A stretch of DNA of 64,000 bases from Trichoplusia ni. Its lineage: Eukaryota; Arthropoda; Insecta; Lepidoptera; Noctuidae. The stretch is taken from contig NC_039493.1 in the NCBI RefSeq assembly GCF_003590095.1, positions 5,580,001 through 5,644,000 on the forward strand, read 5' to 3'. Position 1 is the first letter of the stretch. Each line of letters begins with the position of its first letter. This document shows, one piece after another, positions 1 to 9,811 of the stretch. A model generated the notes under the pieces. It was not told the DNA's origin. It saw only the letters and a program-made list of their open reading frames with translations, and ran no database searches. The position numbers were made by a program, and so were the translations under genes.

Positions 1-312
1 TTATAGTGCATAGTTTCAAGTCAGTGTTGTTTCAAATTTTTCCGTGCAATCTGTAAATGGGAAAAGTTTGAGTGTCAACTGCTTATCGTTAGGGAAGTCG
101 TGTGTGGAACTATTGTGACCTATTTGTAATGTCTTTTACATTTACTAGCCTTTTATTTACCTTTTATACTGTACTTTCAGTTAACCTTGTAAAGTAAATG
201 CTAACTGCTAATGCTAACTGAGCAAAGAGAAGGTTACATCGAAAGTATGTAATATTGATTTTTCCTTTGGAAAAGCACATAGTTTTTCCATTTTGAAATT
301 CAAATAATCTTT

Positions 313-518
313 ATTTTGATAGTAACTATCGTGAGAATGAATCATTATTAAATGATGTAACGGTTTACTCACGTATTCGGGGTATAATGCGGTAGGATCG
401 AGCGTGTCGACTCGCGATCCCACTGCGTCTGCTAATGATTAAGGACTCCGGTTGGGTACGAAACTAGTCGGGCTACCCCGATAAATACGCGTGAGTAAAC
501 CATTACATCATTTAATTA
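313..518 (-). mobile_element. MITE-like foldback repeat, copy 1
   Basis: Inner ends are inverted: AAATGATGTAACGGTTTACTCACG near 351-374 mirrors the reverse complement of 492-514, with related GTATT..GGGG and CCCC..AATAC next to them. The core carries CGACTAGTTTCG (reverse strand) and the ACTCCGG/AATGATTAAGG words seen in copies 2 and 3, in opposite orientation. The 12-mer CAAATAATCTTT lies on both sides (301-312 and 519-530) and could be a target duplication. It sits in the intron left of the 569 exon. No coding capacity seen. Confidence 0.6.
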
Positions 519-568
519 CAAATAATCTTTGTTTGAAGTTAAATATTAATACTGATCCTATTTTCCAG

Positions 569-674
569 GTTATTCCTCCAATCTCCAGCGAACCCTGACC
601 TCCTGTACATAATATTCTTCTGCCACACGCAGCTCACCGTGACTTTGCTGCTCTGCTTTATCTTTGGGAGCAAG
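569..674 (+). CDS. Class C GPCR, internal exon carrying the last transmembrane helix
   Basis: Internal coding exon of a receptor whose first exons lie left of the window. Seen: acceptor TTTTCCAG just before 569, donor GTAGGC at 675, and 106 nt that open with one base completing a split codon and then read 35 codons. The peptide has a short loop (SPANPD), then a hydrophobic helix with LLYIIFFCHTQLTVTLLLCF, ending FGSK. Phase 0 at its end fits the next exon. Family inference: a short loop 3 plus a final helix ending in a G-S-K type motif suits class C receptors, and the GPR158/GPR179 group (Drosophila smog/CG31760) is my best match by eye. Such proteins sit in the plasma membrane and signal through G proteins or RGS partners. 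The class C call is fairly firm; the subfamily is a guess. Confidence 0.75.
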
Positions 675-1734
675 GTAGGCACGGTAAGGTTATATAATGT
701 AATCAAGATGTATGTATGTGCTGGTTCGTCTTTCTGTACATCTATTCTGTGCTTTCGTACTGTTTGCACAATGGTTGACCCAAACTTCGAAAGCAAAGGG
801 TTGAAATAGATTTGCCTGAATAACGATGACTAGTTCTGGTCATTGTACTTATTGCACTCAATACGCCTTATGACGCGTTTACAGCTGAAATAAATATCGC
901 ACTTATAAAACCTAATAAATTATAAAAGCTCCGTAATTAATTGTGCCTGACTGCAGTGTAAATAAATAGAAAGATAACAATAAATACTTTTTGAAGATTG
1001 AGAATTGTTATTCATTAAAAAAAAGAGCTTGGTTTAAAAATCAGGTAAGAATTGAAAATCACTTTACCAACGTAAACTGCCGTCATGTGTTTCAAGGTCT
1101 TATGTCATTTCAAGCGATGAACTTAAGAACGATATTGAGATAGCGGCACTTAAAACTATCCAACTGAACCCAAATTTAAACATAAAGTTAACGGAGAATT
1201 TCCCAAACATTAATTCGTGTGTGGAAAACCAAAGTTAAGTGATGGTATTTATTATCGTTCGCTTCGTAACGGGGGAACTTAACCACGCGTATTAATGGAA
1301 TTGATTTCAACTGGTCCTGTTTATTTTGTTACTGTAAAGTTACTTTGGCTAGGCCTACAATAGGGATGACATTTGGGTATAAAAAGAAAAAATCTCATTA
1401 GTCCCTCAGTTAGATAATTGAAAAGTATAAGACACATATTTTTTCCTTTTTCAGAAAAACTAGAATTGACAAAGATTAACTGCTTTAAAGTTTAGAAGAG
1501 GGGGCTTGTGACGTAACGATAGAGTAAAATTTATACTCAATCGTGACATCACGCGTAAGTTTCATTCGCTATAATTTGGTCAATTTATGTTTGCGGGAAA
1601 TTAAAAAAATACGTATCCATTATTATACAAAAAACTACAAGACGGACATTGCAAAAAAAAATTGTCATCATCCCTATTGAAAGATTATATGATTTTAAGT
1701 TAGTTTTATGTCGTAACCTTGAAGTTCTATGAAT

Positions 1735-1982
1735 ATATATATATATAATATCCTGGGACAACTCACACACGATTATCTGATCCCAGGCTAAGCAGAGCTT
1801 GTGTTATGGTAACCAGACAACTGATAAACTTACTATATATTTCTAAAAACATACATATTATAGATAAATGACACCCAGACACCAGAACAAATGATCATGC
1901 TCATCACACAACATTTGTCCTGGGCGGGAATCGAACCCGACCTCCGGTGTAGCAGTCAGGGTGACTAGCCACTAGACCGGAC
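1735..1982 (-). mobile_element. tRNA-derived SINE, family A, near full length
   Basis: On the minus strand it begins with a tRNA-like head: A-box-like TGGCTAGTCACCC and a B box GGTTCGATTCCC (1928-1939 on the plus strand), followed by a tRNA-unrelated body containing GTTGTGTGATGAGCATGATC and ending in an (AT)n run at 1733-1750. A second copy at 54112-54330 shares the body almost base for base, which proves a dispersed family. Transcription would be by RNA polymerase III from the A/B boxes. Non-coding. Confidence 0.88.
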
Positions 1983-2689
1983 CGGTGCAGACAGAGTGAC
2001 GAAGAGACTTGTTCAAATGTACTTTTTATTATTGATCTGAAATCACCAACCCGCAGTGAGCTAGCGTGGTGATAAATGCCTAAACCTTCCCCGTACGGAA
2101 AAGGCTTGTGCCCATTTATATACGTAACTTGACGTAGTTAGTCTAGGGATTGGTTATATTTTTTTCAGAGTCCTGCTTTATCTCATCATTATTTTCAATA
2201 GCTTATCTACGTGACGATAGTAAATATTGAATATTCCTCTGAAACAAACAAAAATGGTTTTTTTTCAGGACGCCATATAATTAATTCAATATGCATTTAT
2301 AAACGGTGCCTAAACATAGTAAACAACTGTTGAAATACGCTGTGTATATTAGTAGGTATTTAAAGCATGTATAAGGAGGTTTCATGCTTGAGAGCTAGCG
2401 AGATGTCAACTAATGGCATTACGGTTGATTCGATCATCAATTAACAGATCCAGCGTGAACACGTTATCTCTTAAGATAACGTGCAATACACACGGTTTGT
2501 TTGCTATGTATATAAAAGTACCTAGCAGGTTACAAAAGCAAGCAAGTAATGCATACTACATTTTTTTTCCACTTTCATTTAAATGTCATGGATTAATTAC
2601 AGCTAAAAATTCGAATAAAAATCAGTAAATTAGGTTGACAGCCAATATCAAGTCCTCAATTATAAATTACTGAATAATAACGACTAATC

Positions 2690-2735
2690 TAGCTCATTAT
2701 GCCCCACAGCTGGACAAAGGGCTCCCAAATATATT
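2690..2735 (+). repeat. Short dispersed repeat fragment (lepidopteran type)
   Basis: The run around ATGCCCCACAGCTGGACAAAG resembles the CCCACTGCTGGGCA-AGGCCTCCC motif that recurs in many moth genomes. Only a fragment remains and I see no ends. Recognition is from memory of the motif. Confidence 0.4.
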
Positions 2736-3148
2736 TCAATTTATTTTTAAATCCAACCTCCTTTATATTCAGTTCACAAATGAAACATACTTTGTTTTTT
2801 GGCGACGTAGTTTTTGGAATAAAATCAATAAAAAAAACACAACCTAACGTATGATTATGTAACTTCTCGCAACATTACCATAATACAGTTTTCAGTCAGT
2901 ATTAAATAGAGTAACAACAGCATATATGTTCTAAACCAGAAGCCATCACAATAGAGAGTACTCTAACGTAGTAATAAACAAGGTGTTTGCAGTTTAACCA
3001 TCCGCGTTTACAATCTGATATCGAATATTGTTGACAGTGTAAATTACGCTTTAGTGCAGGCCCGGTACTGGGTGCTCTGCTGGTATTGTAATCTATGTGA
3101 GAGAAATTTGACTGCATCAAATATAGTTGCTATAGTGGGATTAATTTT

Positions 3149-3295
3149 TATAGTAATTTTCGTAAGGATGATTCATATTTAAATGATGAAACGGAAACGA
3201 AAGACGCGTATTTATTGGGATTGCCCGACTAGTTTCGCACACGACCGGAGTCTTTAATCATGAGCTGACACTGCTGGGTCGCGAATCGAACTGAA
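3149..3295 (+). repeat. MITE-like foldback repeat, copy 2 (partial)
   Basis: Shares with copies 1 and 3 the order AATGATGAAACGG, ACGCGTATTTATTGGGATTG, CCCGACTAGTTTCG, CCGGAGTCTTTAATCATGAG, and TCGCGAATCGA. It also shares the upstream flank TAGTAATTTTCGTAAGGATGATTCAT with copy 1. The second terminal arm is not visible, so it looks truncated. It lies in the large receptor intron. Confidence 0.55.
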
Positions 3296-3585
3296 AAGTA
3301 GAGTCGATATTTACAAAAAAAGATGCACTGTGCTACATGTAGCTTGGGAAGGTGAGGGTGCGAAGTCTTTTCTTCGTCAATTATGATGATGAATAGGTTT
3401 AAAAGTGAAAATCAACTTTGGCAGTAGAAGGCCTTTAAAGGCCTTTATTTAGATACAGCAGCTGTCATCATTGGGCCATTTTTTTATGCTTGATTTAGAA
3501 GTTAGTAACTTAGAATTAACATTAACGGCTTACGAGTAGATGAAGTGAAAACAAGAAAAGGAAGCTGGTTATGTAACATACCTTA

Positions 3586-3650
3586 TCATCCCATCATGGA
3601 AGGCACCTGCCACGCATCCCCGTACGCGTTCACCAACTTATCTCGCACCA
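3586..3650 (-). other. Exon-like segment, unrecognised
   Basis: On the minus strand a pyrimidine-rich acceptor TCTGGTTTCAG precedes 3650 and the segment reads VRDKLVNAYGDAWQVPSMMG before a TGA at 3586-3588. It is GC-richer than its flanks. It could be the last exon of a gene nested in the receptor intron or, more likely, a fragment of a dispersed element. No partner exon was identified, so this stays a candidate. Confidence 0.22.
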
Positions 3651-4179
3651 CTGAAACCAGAAAACAACCCACATCAAATAGAACAAAGTGATAATGAAAA
3701 CATCGTTAACTGAAGCTTAACTAGTTATAAACTGTTAACACTTTCAACTTTACTTCCCCGAAGTTGTAAAACTCCAGATAAAAAGCCACGTACTCAAGTC
3801 TCTTTAAAAAAAGAACTCTAAAACTTATATTGAATCATGAAAGCGGAGAAAGTTTTAAACCGATCGCTCAGTAGTTTCAAACGAAATTAGTTTCACAACA
3901 GAATTTCAATGGGCAGGTAAATTGTTAGGTGCACAAGTTGTTTCATTGTGTCTTATATCACGGCTATTGTGCTCAAACTTTGTGAATTGTGGTCGACGTA
4001 CTAAATCTTAGGCCATTGGAGGTATGAATGATTCATACCTACTACTGATTCATGGAAGTTATTTAATTTTATTTTAGTCTGACTACAAAGCAGAGCCCGT
4101 TTTCTTATCTAGTAATTGAGAAAAACTGTATTTTGTACTTGCCAATTTCCTGAAACAAAAACTTTGTTGTTAGTATCCA

Positions 4180-4325
4180 CAAATATTTTAATAACATGCA
4201 CAAGACACCCAAAGTCAGATAGAAGCATTTGTGAAGTACACGAATGTGTATCAAATGCGGTGATCGAACCAAATGGTGACCAATATCACTCAGCTATCCG
4301 TGCAGTCCATGCAGAGTCATGAGTA
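4180..4325 (-). mobile_element. tRNA-derived SINE, family D, decayed copy
   Basis: On the minus strand a tRNA-like head (GGATAGCTGAGTGATATTGG as A box, GGTTCGATCACC as B box) is followed by a body with ACAAATGCTTCTATCTGACT and TGGGTGTC, the same order as the fragments at 33110-33225 and 45098-45170. It lies in the receptor intron. Ends are not sharp. Confidence 0.6.
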
Positions 4326-4995
4326 ATTTACAAGCCAATATATTTTTCATAACCATATAACGTACGTACTTCTCCGGTACGGTTTTGGTAAAATGTTCTA
4401 AGCATCACTTTCTGCATCATACCTGCAATTTCCTTACTGCAAAGCAAAAGTTCTTCTCACGGGCCTTTGTGTACCAGTTATAATCATCTGACCATCGCAG
4501 TAAGTAAGCCGTCTGTGCAGTTATTACCGTTAATTTGGCGGCGATCCCAAACTGGTTGGCAAGTGCTACTCGTTATATCTTATAATACGATGCTGTTGTT
4601 TTATTTCCTGCAGAAAGTCTTGGAGAACGCTGTTCTTTTGTTTATCGTGGTATTTTTTTGGTGGTAAAATTTCTGGCTGTTTTCCTTTGAGATATGTAGG
4701 TCGTCTTTTTTCGTTCAAAAGGAAGTTCGTAAAATGTGTACGTAATTTTTTGCATCTCAGATTATTCTGACAGAACTCACTACACACCAAGGATACATTA
4801 AAATTTAGTACTAAAGAGCCATATAGAGTTGTTTAGTAAGATTACTAGTCATAGGTACTTGACATATACATCAAAAAATTGAAATCCTGTGTAAATAAAA
4901 AGTGGGCTTAATTTGACACGGTTCCGCGTAATTTTTTTATAAACTATGTTATAAAATTACAAAAACTTGAAATAACGTAACCTCTTTGTTACCAG

Positions 4996-5139
4996 GCCTA
5001 CATGGTCTACAAGGGGCACGGTAAGGACGAGCGAGAGAAGACAGGGAAGTTCAGATCGAGGCCTGCCGAGTCCACGTACACTATGACCACCAACCGAAGT
5101 GCCAGGTTCTGTGATAACATGACTGAGAGAGAACTAGAG
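4996..5139 (+). CDS. Class C GPCR, juxtamembrane cytoplasmic exon
   Basis: Exon of 144 nt (48 codons) of the same receptor. Seen: acceptor TTACCAG before 4996, donor GTAAGT at 5140, phase 0 on both sides. It begins AYMVYKGHGKDEREK, a basic segment expected just inside the membrane after the last helix, then a Ser/Thr-rich stretch (STYTMTTNRSARF), and ends TERELE, the first part of an acidic/basic heptad run completed in the next exon. The intron before it is about 4.3 kb and full of repeats; the intron after it is about 0.6 kb. The ATG at 5002 is internal to the exon, so I do not treat it as a start. Confidence 0.78.
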
Positions 5140-5750
5140 GTAAGTGGAGATACACCGGCTGTGCTGGTACAAAAAAGTACGTAAGAAGGAGTTAGAATGA
5201 TAATCGATCAAAGCAAAGTACAAAATAGAAAGAGTTAAAGAGAGATAATCATCACATCTAGTGACTTTGTTAGTAGATCTTATCAAAAAGATTGACATAG
5301 CCAAGTATTAGATTTCATAGTTAGAACGTCCTTGTTTTGATTCAACCTGTTGGGTATTTTATATAAATTAGTTTTAAACGACAACGAAGCCTTAGCACTT
5401 TAGCCATTGTGTCGCAATCCCAATCAGATATACAATTTTCTAAGCTCAATCCGTCTGACTATATTCAAATGAAATTGTTCGAAGTTTTAGAATGTTTCTG
5501 CTGTAGTATTAAATTGCTTGTCTACTCCCAGAACAGACTAATCAGGTTAAACGAGAATTTAATTGTTTTTGCTTAGGCAATTTGACCAGTAACGTCTGGT
5601 GCTGTTTTCAGAAATTTGGCTTTACATCCATTAATTTGGAACGTAATTATAGAACTTATTTGTTTAAATGAATTTATTTAAAATATTACCACAATATGCT
5701 TACTGAACTAACTGAATATTTTTTTAATTGTACCATTATTTTTTTAAAAG

Positions 5751-6368
5751 GAGGAGTTTAGAAAGATTTGCAATCAGCTCGAGAAACTTCGAGAGCGCTG
5801 TGGAGCAGGAGCGCTGATATCTCGAAGAATCGGTGCCATGCAGGACGCATCAGCTGTTTATGACAGAAAGCCGCCTCCGTCAGACCACTCAGCACCTTTG
5901 AAACTGAACACCGTCTTCAGTGCCGTCGCAGATCGGCTGATGTGCACAGTCACTCCAGCCGAAGAGTCTTCCAGCAGTGGACGGGACTTGCCATTCGAAG
6001 CCCCTCCAGCCTATAGACATAAGACCTTTAGTCCAACAAAAAGCGCAGACAACAGCAATGCGGAACAAAGTCAGACCGACGTTACTACTGACTCTCCCAA
6101 GAAACGTGCAGAATTAAATGAAGAACCAAAAGAAGATAAGCAGAATGGAGTGTTCAAAATTTCTGGGGAACCAAACTGCAGTGATATTCGACCACCAGAA
6201 GTAAGTCGTAACGGTTACAATAATAAGAGTGAGAAAACCAGTGAACTGAAGTCCAGTCCTAGCAGTACTGAGACAGTGAAAGGTGTGAGGTCAGGCCACG
6301 CGAGGACTCATGCTATAGTTATTAATCTAGATGATAAGAGTCGCTTTACTGAAGAGGTTACTGTCTAA
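5751..6368 (+). CDS. Class C GPCR, last coding exon: cytoplasmic tail and stop
   Basis: Terminal coding exon: acceptor TTTTTAAAAG before 5751, 205 codons and stop TAA at 6366-6368. It continues the previous exon in phase as EEFRKICNQLEKLRERC, so TERELE plus this makes a short predicted coiled coil. After it comes RRIGAMQDASAVYDRKPPP and then a hydrophilic, Ser/Thr/Pro/Glu-rich, probably disordered tail. The tail ends FTEEVTV; hydrophobic residues at the last and third-last positions resemble a class II PDZ ligand, which is inference. The three exons in the window give 288 residues of C-terminus. The exon is visibly richer in G+C than its flanks. No frameshift or stop interrupts it, so the gene looks functional. 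Confidence 0.82.
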   Translation, partial: EEFRKICNQLEKLRERCGAGALISRRIGAMQDASAVYDRKPPPSDHSAPLKLNTVFSAVADRLMCTVTPAEESSSSGRDLPFEAPPAYRHKTFSPTKSADNSNAEQSQTDVTTDSPKKRAELNEEPKEDKQNGVFKISGEPNCSDIRPPEVSRNGYNNKSEKTSELKSSPSSTETVKGVRSGHARTHAIVINLDDKSRFTEEVTV

Positions 6369-8764
6369 TTAAAGACTGTACTTATATTTTGTTGTTAGGG
6401 AACGTGGATGTACCAAAGATGGCGTATTAATTAATTGACGAGAAAATTACAGTATCAATTACAGGAATCAAATTTAAAACAGGCTTTCCAAGTATTCCTA
6501 AAATTAATGAATAGAAATTGATATGACAGTTTCGGGGAATTGTGTGAGTTAATTAGAAATTTGAAACTGGCAGAATTCTAATCAATCAAAATTGTGTTCA
6601 TTAATAATATCTTTAGAAATTGATATCTTATGATTAAAGGTACTTTGTACTTATTGAAATCTATGAAAGTGAAAACTTAAATCCAAACTATAAACAAAGC
6701 AATCTCGGTAGAAAATGGTGTGTGAAGGGAATTCACCACAACATTTAAGTGGAAACTAGTTTGAACCGGTGACCTTTTCAGCATCCCTCGACTCACCTAC
6801 TCCACTATTGAATTATCACTAAGTGCTGTAATAAAGTAAGAGCAAACTACATAACCCATATCACAAATTATTATTGTTCGACAGAAGGTCCACTGCCAAG
6901 TCGCTATTAACATCCTTGGAACACTGAAACGCACATTTTAGTAATACGGACTGGTACTATGAATTGGCTTTAAAAAAAAAACAAACAAATTTGGTACAGT
7001 GAACAACCGAAGTCAGTAAAAACAAATCTTTATGAATTATTTTAATTAGGCAACTGAAAACCCTTGTCATTACATCATCACATGTCTGTACTGTTCAGTA
7101 AGTTTTATTGCTGACTCTACAATTGATGTAAAGAAACGGTAAAGTCGCTCACAATTCCAGTAGCAAGGAAATGTTATCACAGCGATGCGGTTATTCTACT
7201 CGACTGCGTCCAAATTGTATTTGATGTGGTAAAACAAATGGCTAGTCAGCAGGTTACGTAGTAGTTTGACTAGTGTCGTATAATCCTTAAGGAAAAAGGA
7301 TTTAATGTGATGGAAACATATACTGGGCAATATAACATTATAGAAGACTCTACAAAATAGATGAGATCAACCTTTGGTTTGTCAATATTTACAAGAAAAA
7401 TAGAAGACGGTACTACCTTCCATAATCAATTCAATTTTCTATCTTTGGGTGATTTTTCTTATTTTTCTGTTATGTGATGATATTGCCTGCCAACTTACAG
7501 CAATTAAAGGTTGTCATTAAAGCTGGTATTTGGCGGAATCGTTCGCTACGGGACATCGATCGTGGCCTTCTGGAAATTCCTAACATTTTCTTTGTGAGTA
7601 ATAAAACCACGAACCTCAATTAACGTACTTTCTCTTAAGAATACATAGTGTTATCAACATAACTTTACTCCACTTTTTAGGTACTTAAAAAAGTATAATC
7701 AAACTTGGTGTATCCTTCTGTCCCAATAAAAGTGGCTAAATACCAAGGTAAAAAAAAATAAGGATTACCAAAAACAGTGGTTTATTCATTTAATATTTTT
7801 ATGTATTTGCACGAAAATGGAATTAAGGTATAGCTCAGCTTTTCGGATTTCGTATGGGCTTAAAACTTTTTAAAGCAAAGATGCTTAGACAGTGATAAGG
7901 CCGTGATTGGTCGTGTGTTAGCAGAATGTGTAAAGTTTTTGTAATCAGAAAAAAGGTCAGATTGGGTTTAGACACGTAATTGAAGTAAGCGTTAGTCTTT
8001 GTAGATCAAAATCAGTTCCAGACAGTGTGAAGATTTTATCGCCGTGTTTTGTTGAAATAGAAAAAAGCCTCACTTAATGTCAAGAGCCATGTTCTTTAGC
8101 GATTTAGAGAGCTATCATTAAGTATCCATTATGATTTAACAATCGCTAAAATTGTGTGATCGATTTTTCTTATACGATTCAGATATATATGAAAAACCCT
8201 GTCCGATCCTTAAAAGATTTTCTCGACTTGCTAAAAAATATTCAATAAGTCTAGGTCTCCAAACAACATCAAAAGATATAATGTAATAAAATCAAAGTAT
8301 TACCCTGAAATTTGTGAAAATTTCATAAAATAATTTTAGGTTGTTCTTGTTATATGATTTGATGTCATAATACTACGAGTATGTGTACGAATTTATTAAA
8401 AAATAGTTAAATTGATCAACGAATATATTTCTTACCGATCAATAATCATAAACACTTAATCATTTTGAACCCCTTAATTGATCGGACAGGTTTTCTGACA
8501 CATCCTGTATAAGTCGAAAAAGGCAAGTGATCCAACCTGCCCCAATACCATATCTACAAAAGCTTCCAACCATAATAACATACTCTAACAATACCAGGAA
8601 ATGATAAGGTTCTTCAAACATCGTTACTGAACATACGATATGTGACGTCACACGACAGACGGCTACAAGTCAGTGACCTCGGATCCACAGCTCCGGAGCT
8701 TACACGATCGTTCGACATTTAATTACGAACCAACGCCCTCCGTCAACCAGCCAGGCATAACTTA
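6369..8764 (+). other. Downstream flank / probable 3' UTR of the receptor gene
   Basis: AT-rich DNA after the receptor stop. The first AATAAA I find is at 6830-6835, about 460 nt after the stop, and is a candidate polyadenylation signal; others follow near 7599 and 7727. The true 3' end cannot be fixed from sequence alone. A tRNA-like SINE head lies at about 6725-6800. No further coding evidence seen. Confidence 0.4.
6725..6800 (-). mobile_element. Possible tRNA-derived SINE head
   Basis: Read on the minus strand, TGGAGTAGGTGAGTCGAGGG and CCGGTTCAAACTAG resemble A and B boxes about 30 nt apart. The body after it is not matched to another copy in the window, so the call is weak. Confidence 0.3.
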
Positions 8765-9038
8765 GGGTTTAGGGGTACTGCGATGAAAGGATGAGGAGAC
8801 CTGATGTTGATGAGAGCATGGTTTTTTAAACTGAAAATGTCTGTTTCATATATGTGGAGAGGTGGAAGGTGATTATAATGTACATTAGGATAGCCTAGGA
8901 TGTAGGAGAAGAGGACGACCAACGAAACGATGGATGGATTGTGTAAAAGACGTTATGGCTGAAAAGAGTGTTTCTTGTGAGATGACCTCCGATAGAAAGG
9001 TATGCAAGAAGAAGACATGTTGCAACGACCCCAAATAA
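8765..9038 (+). pseudogene. 3' relic of an RTE-type LINE reverse-transcriptase ORF
   Basis: From 8901 one frame reads RRRGRPTKRWMDCVKDVMAE, continues to a T-S-D-R motif, and ends CCNDP-K at the TAA of 9036-9038. This is the conserved C-terminal tail of RTE-like non-LTR retrotransposon proteins (GRPxxRWxDCV...TxDRxxWxxxxxxxDP). Upstream, 8765-8900, the frame is broken but an H-V-x-R-R-like remnant survives. The endonuclease and polymerase domains are absent, consistent with 5' truncation at insertion followed by decay. Length is well under a tenth of a full element. Non-functional. Confidence 0.75.
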
Positions 9039-9772
9039 AATAATTTAGATAAGAGCAAGAGGAATGATGATTAAGACCTATTTTTGTCGATCTGCTCTTA
9101 CAGGTAAATCGCTGAATTGATTTCGCAAAAAAAACCTAACTCGGGAAAGCTTGAACACATAGCTAGGATAGGACAGCTTTTTGAAACGATAATCATAATC
9201 CACTCGGGTGCAACCGCAGACTGTAACTAGTCACTTTTAATACCATGAACTGTGCAGCATTAATGTAAAACAGCAGAAAAAAGTTTCATTTATCCTTTTA
9301 ATTAAGACTACTTTAATATTTACAAGTTAAAACAACAAAGATTTTCTCGCTTCTGCAATTTATGATTACTGCATTTCCCTTGACTTTTGTTTGTTGCCTC
9401 TTTCTCATTGTTCTGTGTATGCAATACTTAAATAGCTGCACGGAACAATGCTAAATACTTAAAATAGTAAACAGGGAAAGCCAATTTAGTACCTCGTTCA
9501 TTTGTTTTTGGATTACTTCGGGGTTCAAAGGAAGTTTTCGCAGAATCATGTTATTCTCAATTCAGTTTGTATAAAGACCACTAGAAAACAGCAAGTGCAT
9601 TTTTTTAAGGTTCTTCCTGTAGTTACTGCAAAATGTTTACATCTAATGATTTTTTTACAAAAATACGATTCTGTAGAATCTTGAATCCTGTAGAATAAGA
9701 GTGAAGATTATAGTATACAGAATCGTACCGAATATTAGTTTTTAGACTATTGTGGGTGTAAAAAAACGCAAT

Positions 9773-9811
9773 ACAAATTGCTCAAATGTCCCGTACATTT
9801 GAGCAATTTGT
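9773..9811. repeat. Perfect 17-bp inverted repeat with 5-nt loop
   Basis: Left arm 9773-9789 (ACAAATTGCTCAAATGT), loop 9790-9794 (CCCGT), right arm 9795-9811 as its exact reverse complement. Could fold as a hairpin in DNA or RNA. No T-tract or flanking gene suggests a terminator role, and no target duplication is evident. Confidence 0.85.

Larger units (their letters stand above)
675..4995 (+). other. Large receptor intron, repeat-rich
   Basis: Lies between GTAGGC and TTACCAG of two receptor exons. Mostly AT-rich unique-looking DNA with a SINE, a foldback repeat copy, a SINE of a second family and a short lepidopteran-type dispersed repeat, each listed separately. The minus-strand open frame at 4566-4790 and the plus-strand frame at 4467-4667 overlap each other and neither has support as a gene. 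Confidence 0.7.

Noticed and set aside
1921..1985. Looks like a tRNA gene on the minus strand
   Set aside because: Followed by a SINE body found again at 54112; arms do not close into a cloverleaf.
4566..4790. Minus-strand 74-codon frame, Lys/Gln-rich
   Set aside because: Overlaps an equally open plus-strand frame, lies in the receptor intron beside repeats, and has no splice or family support.
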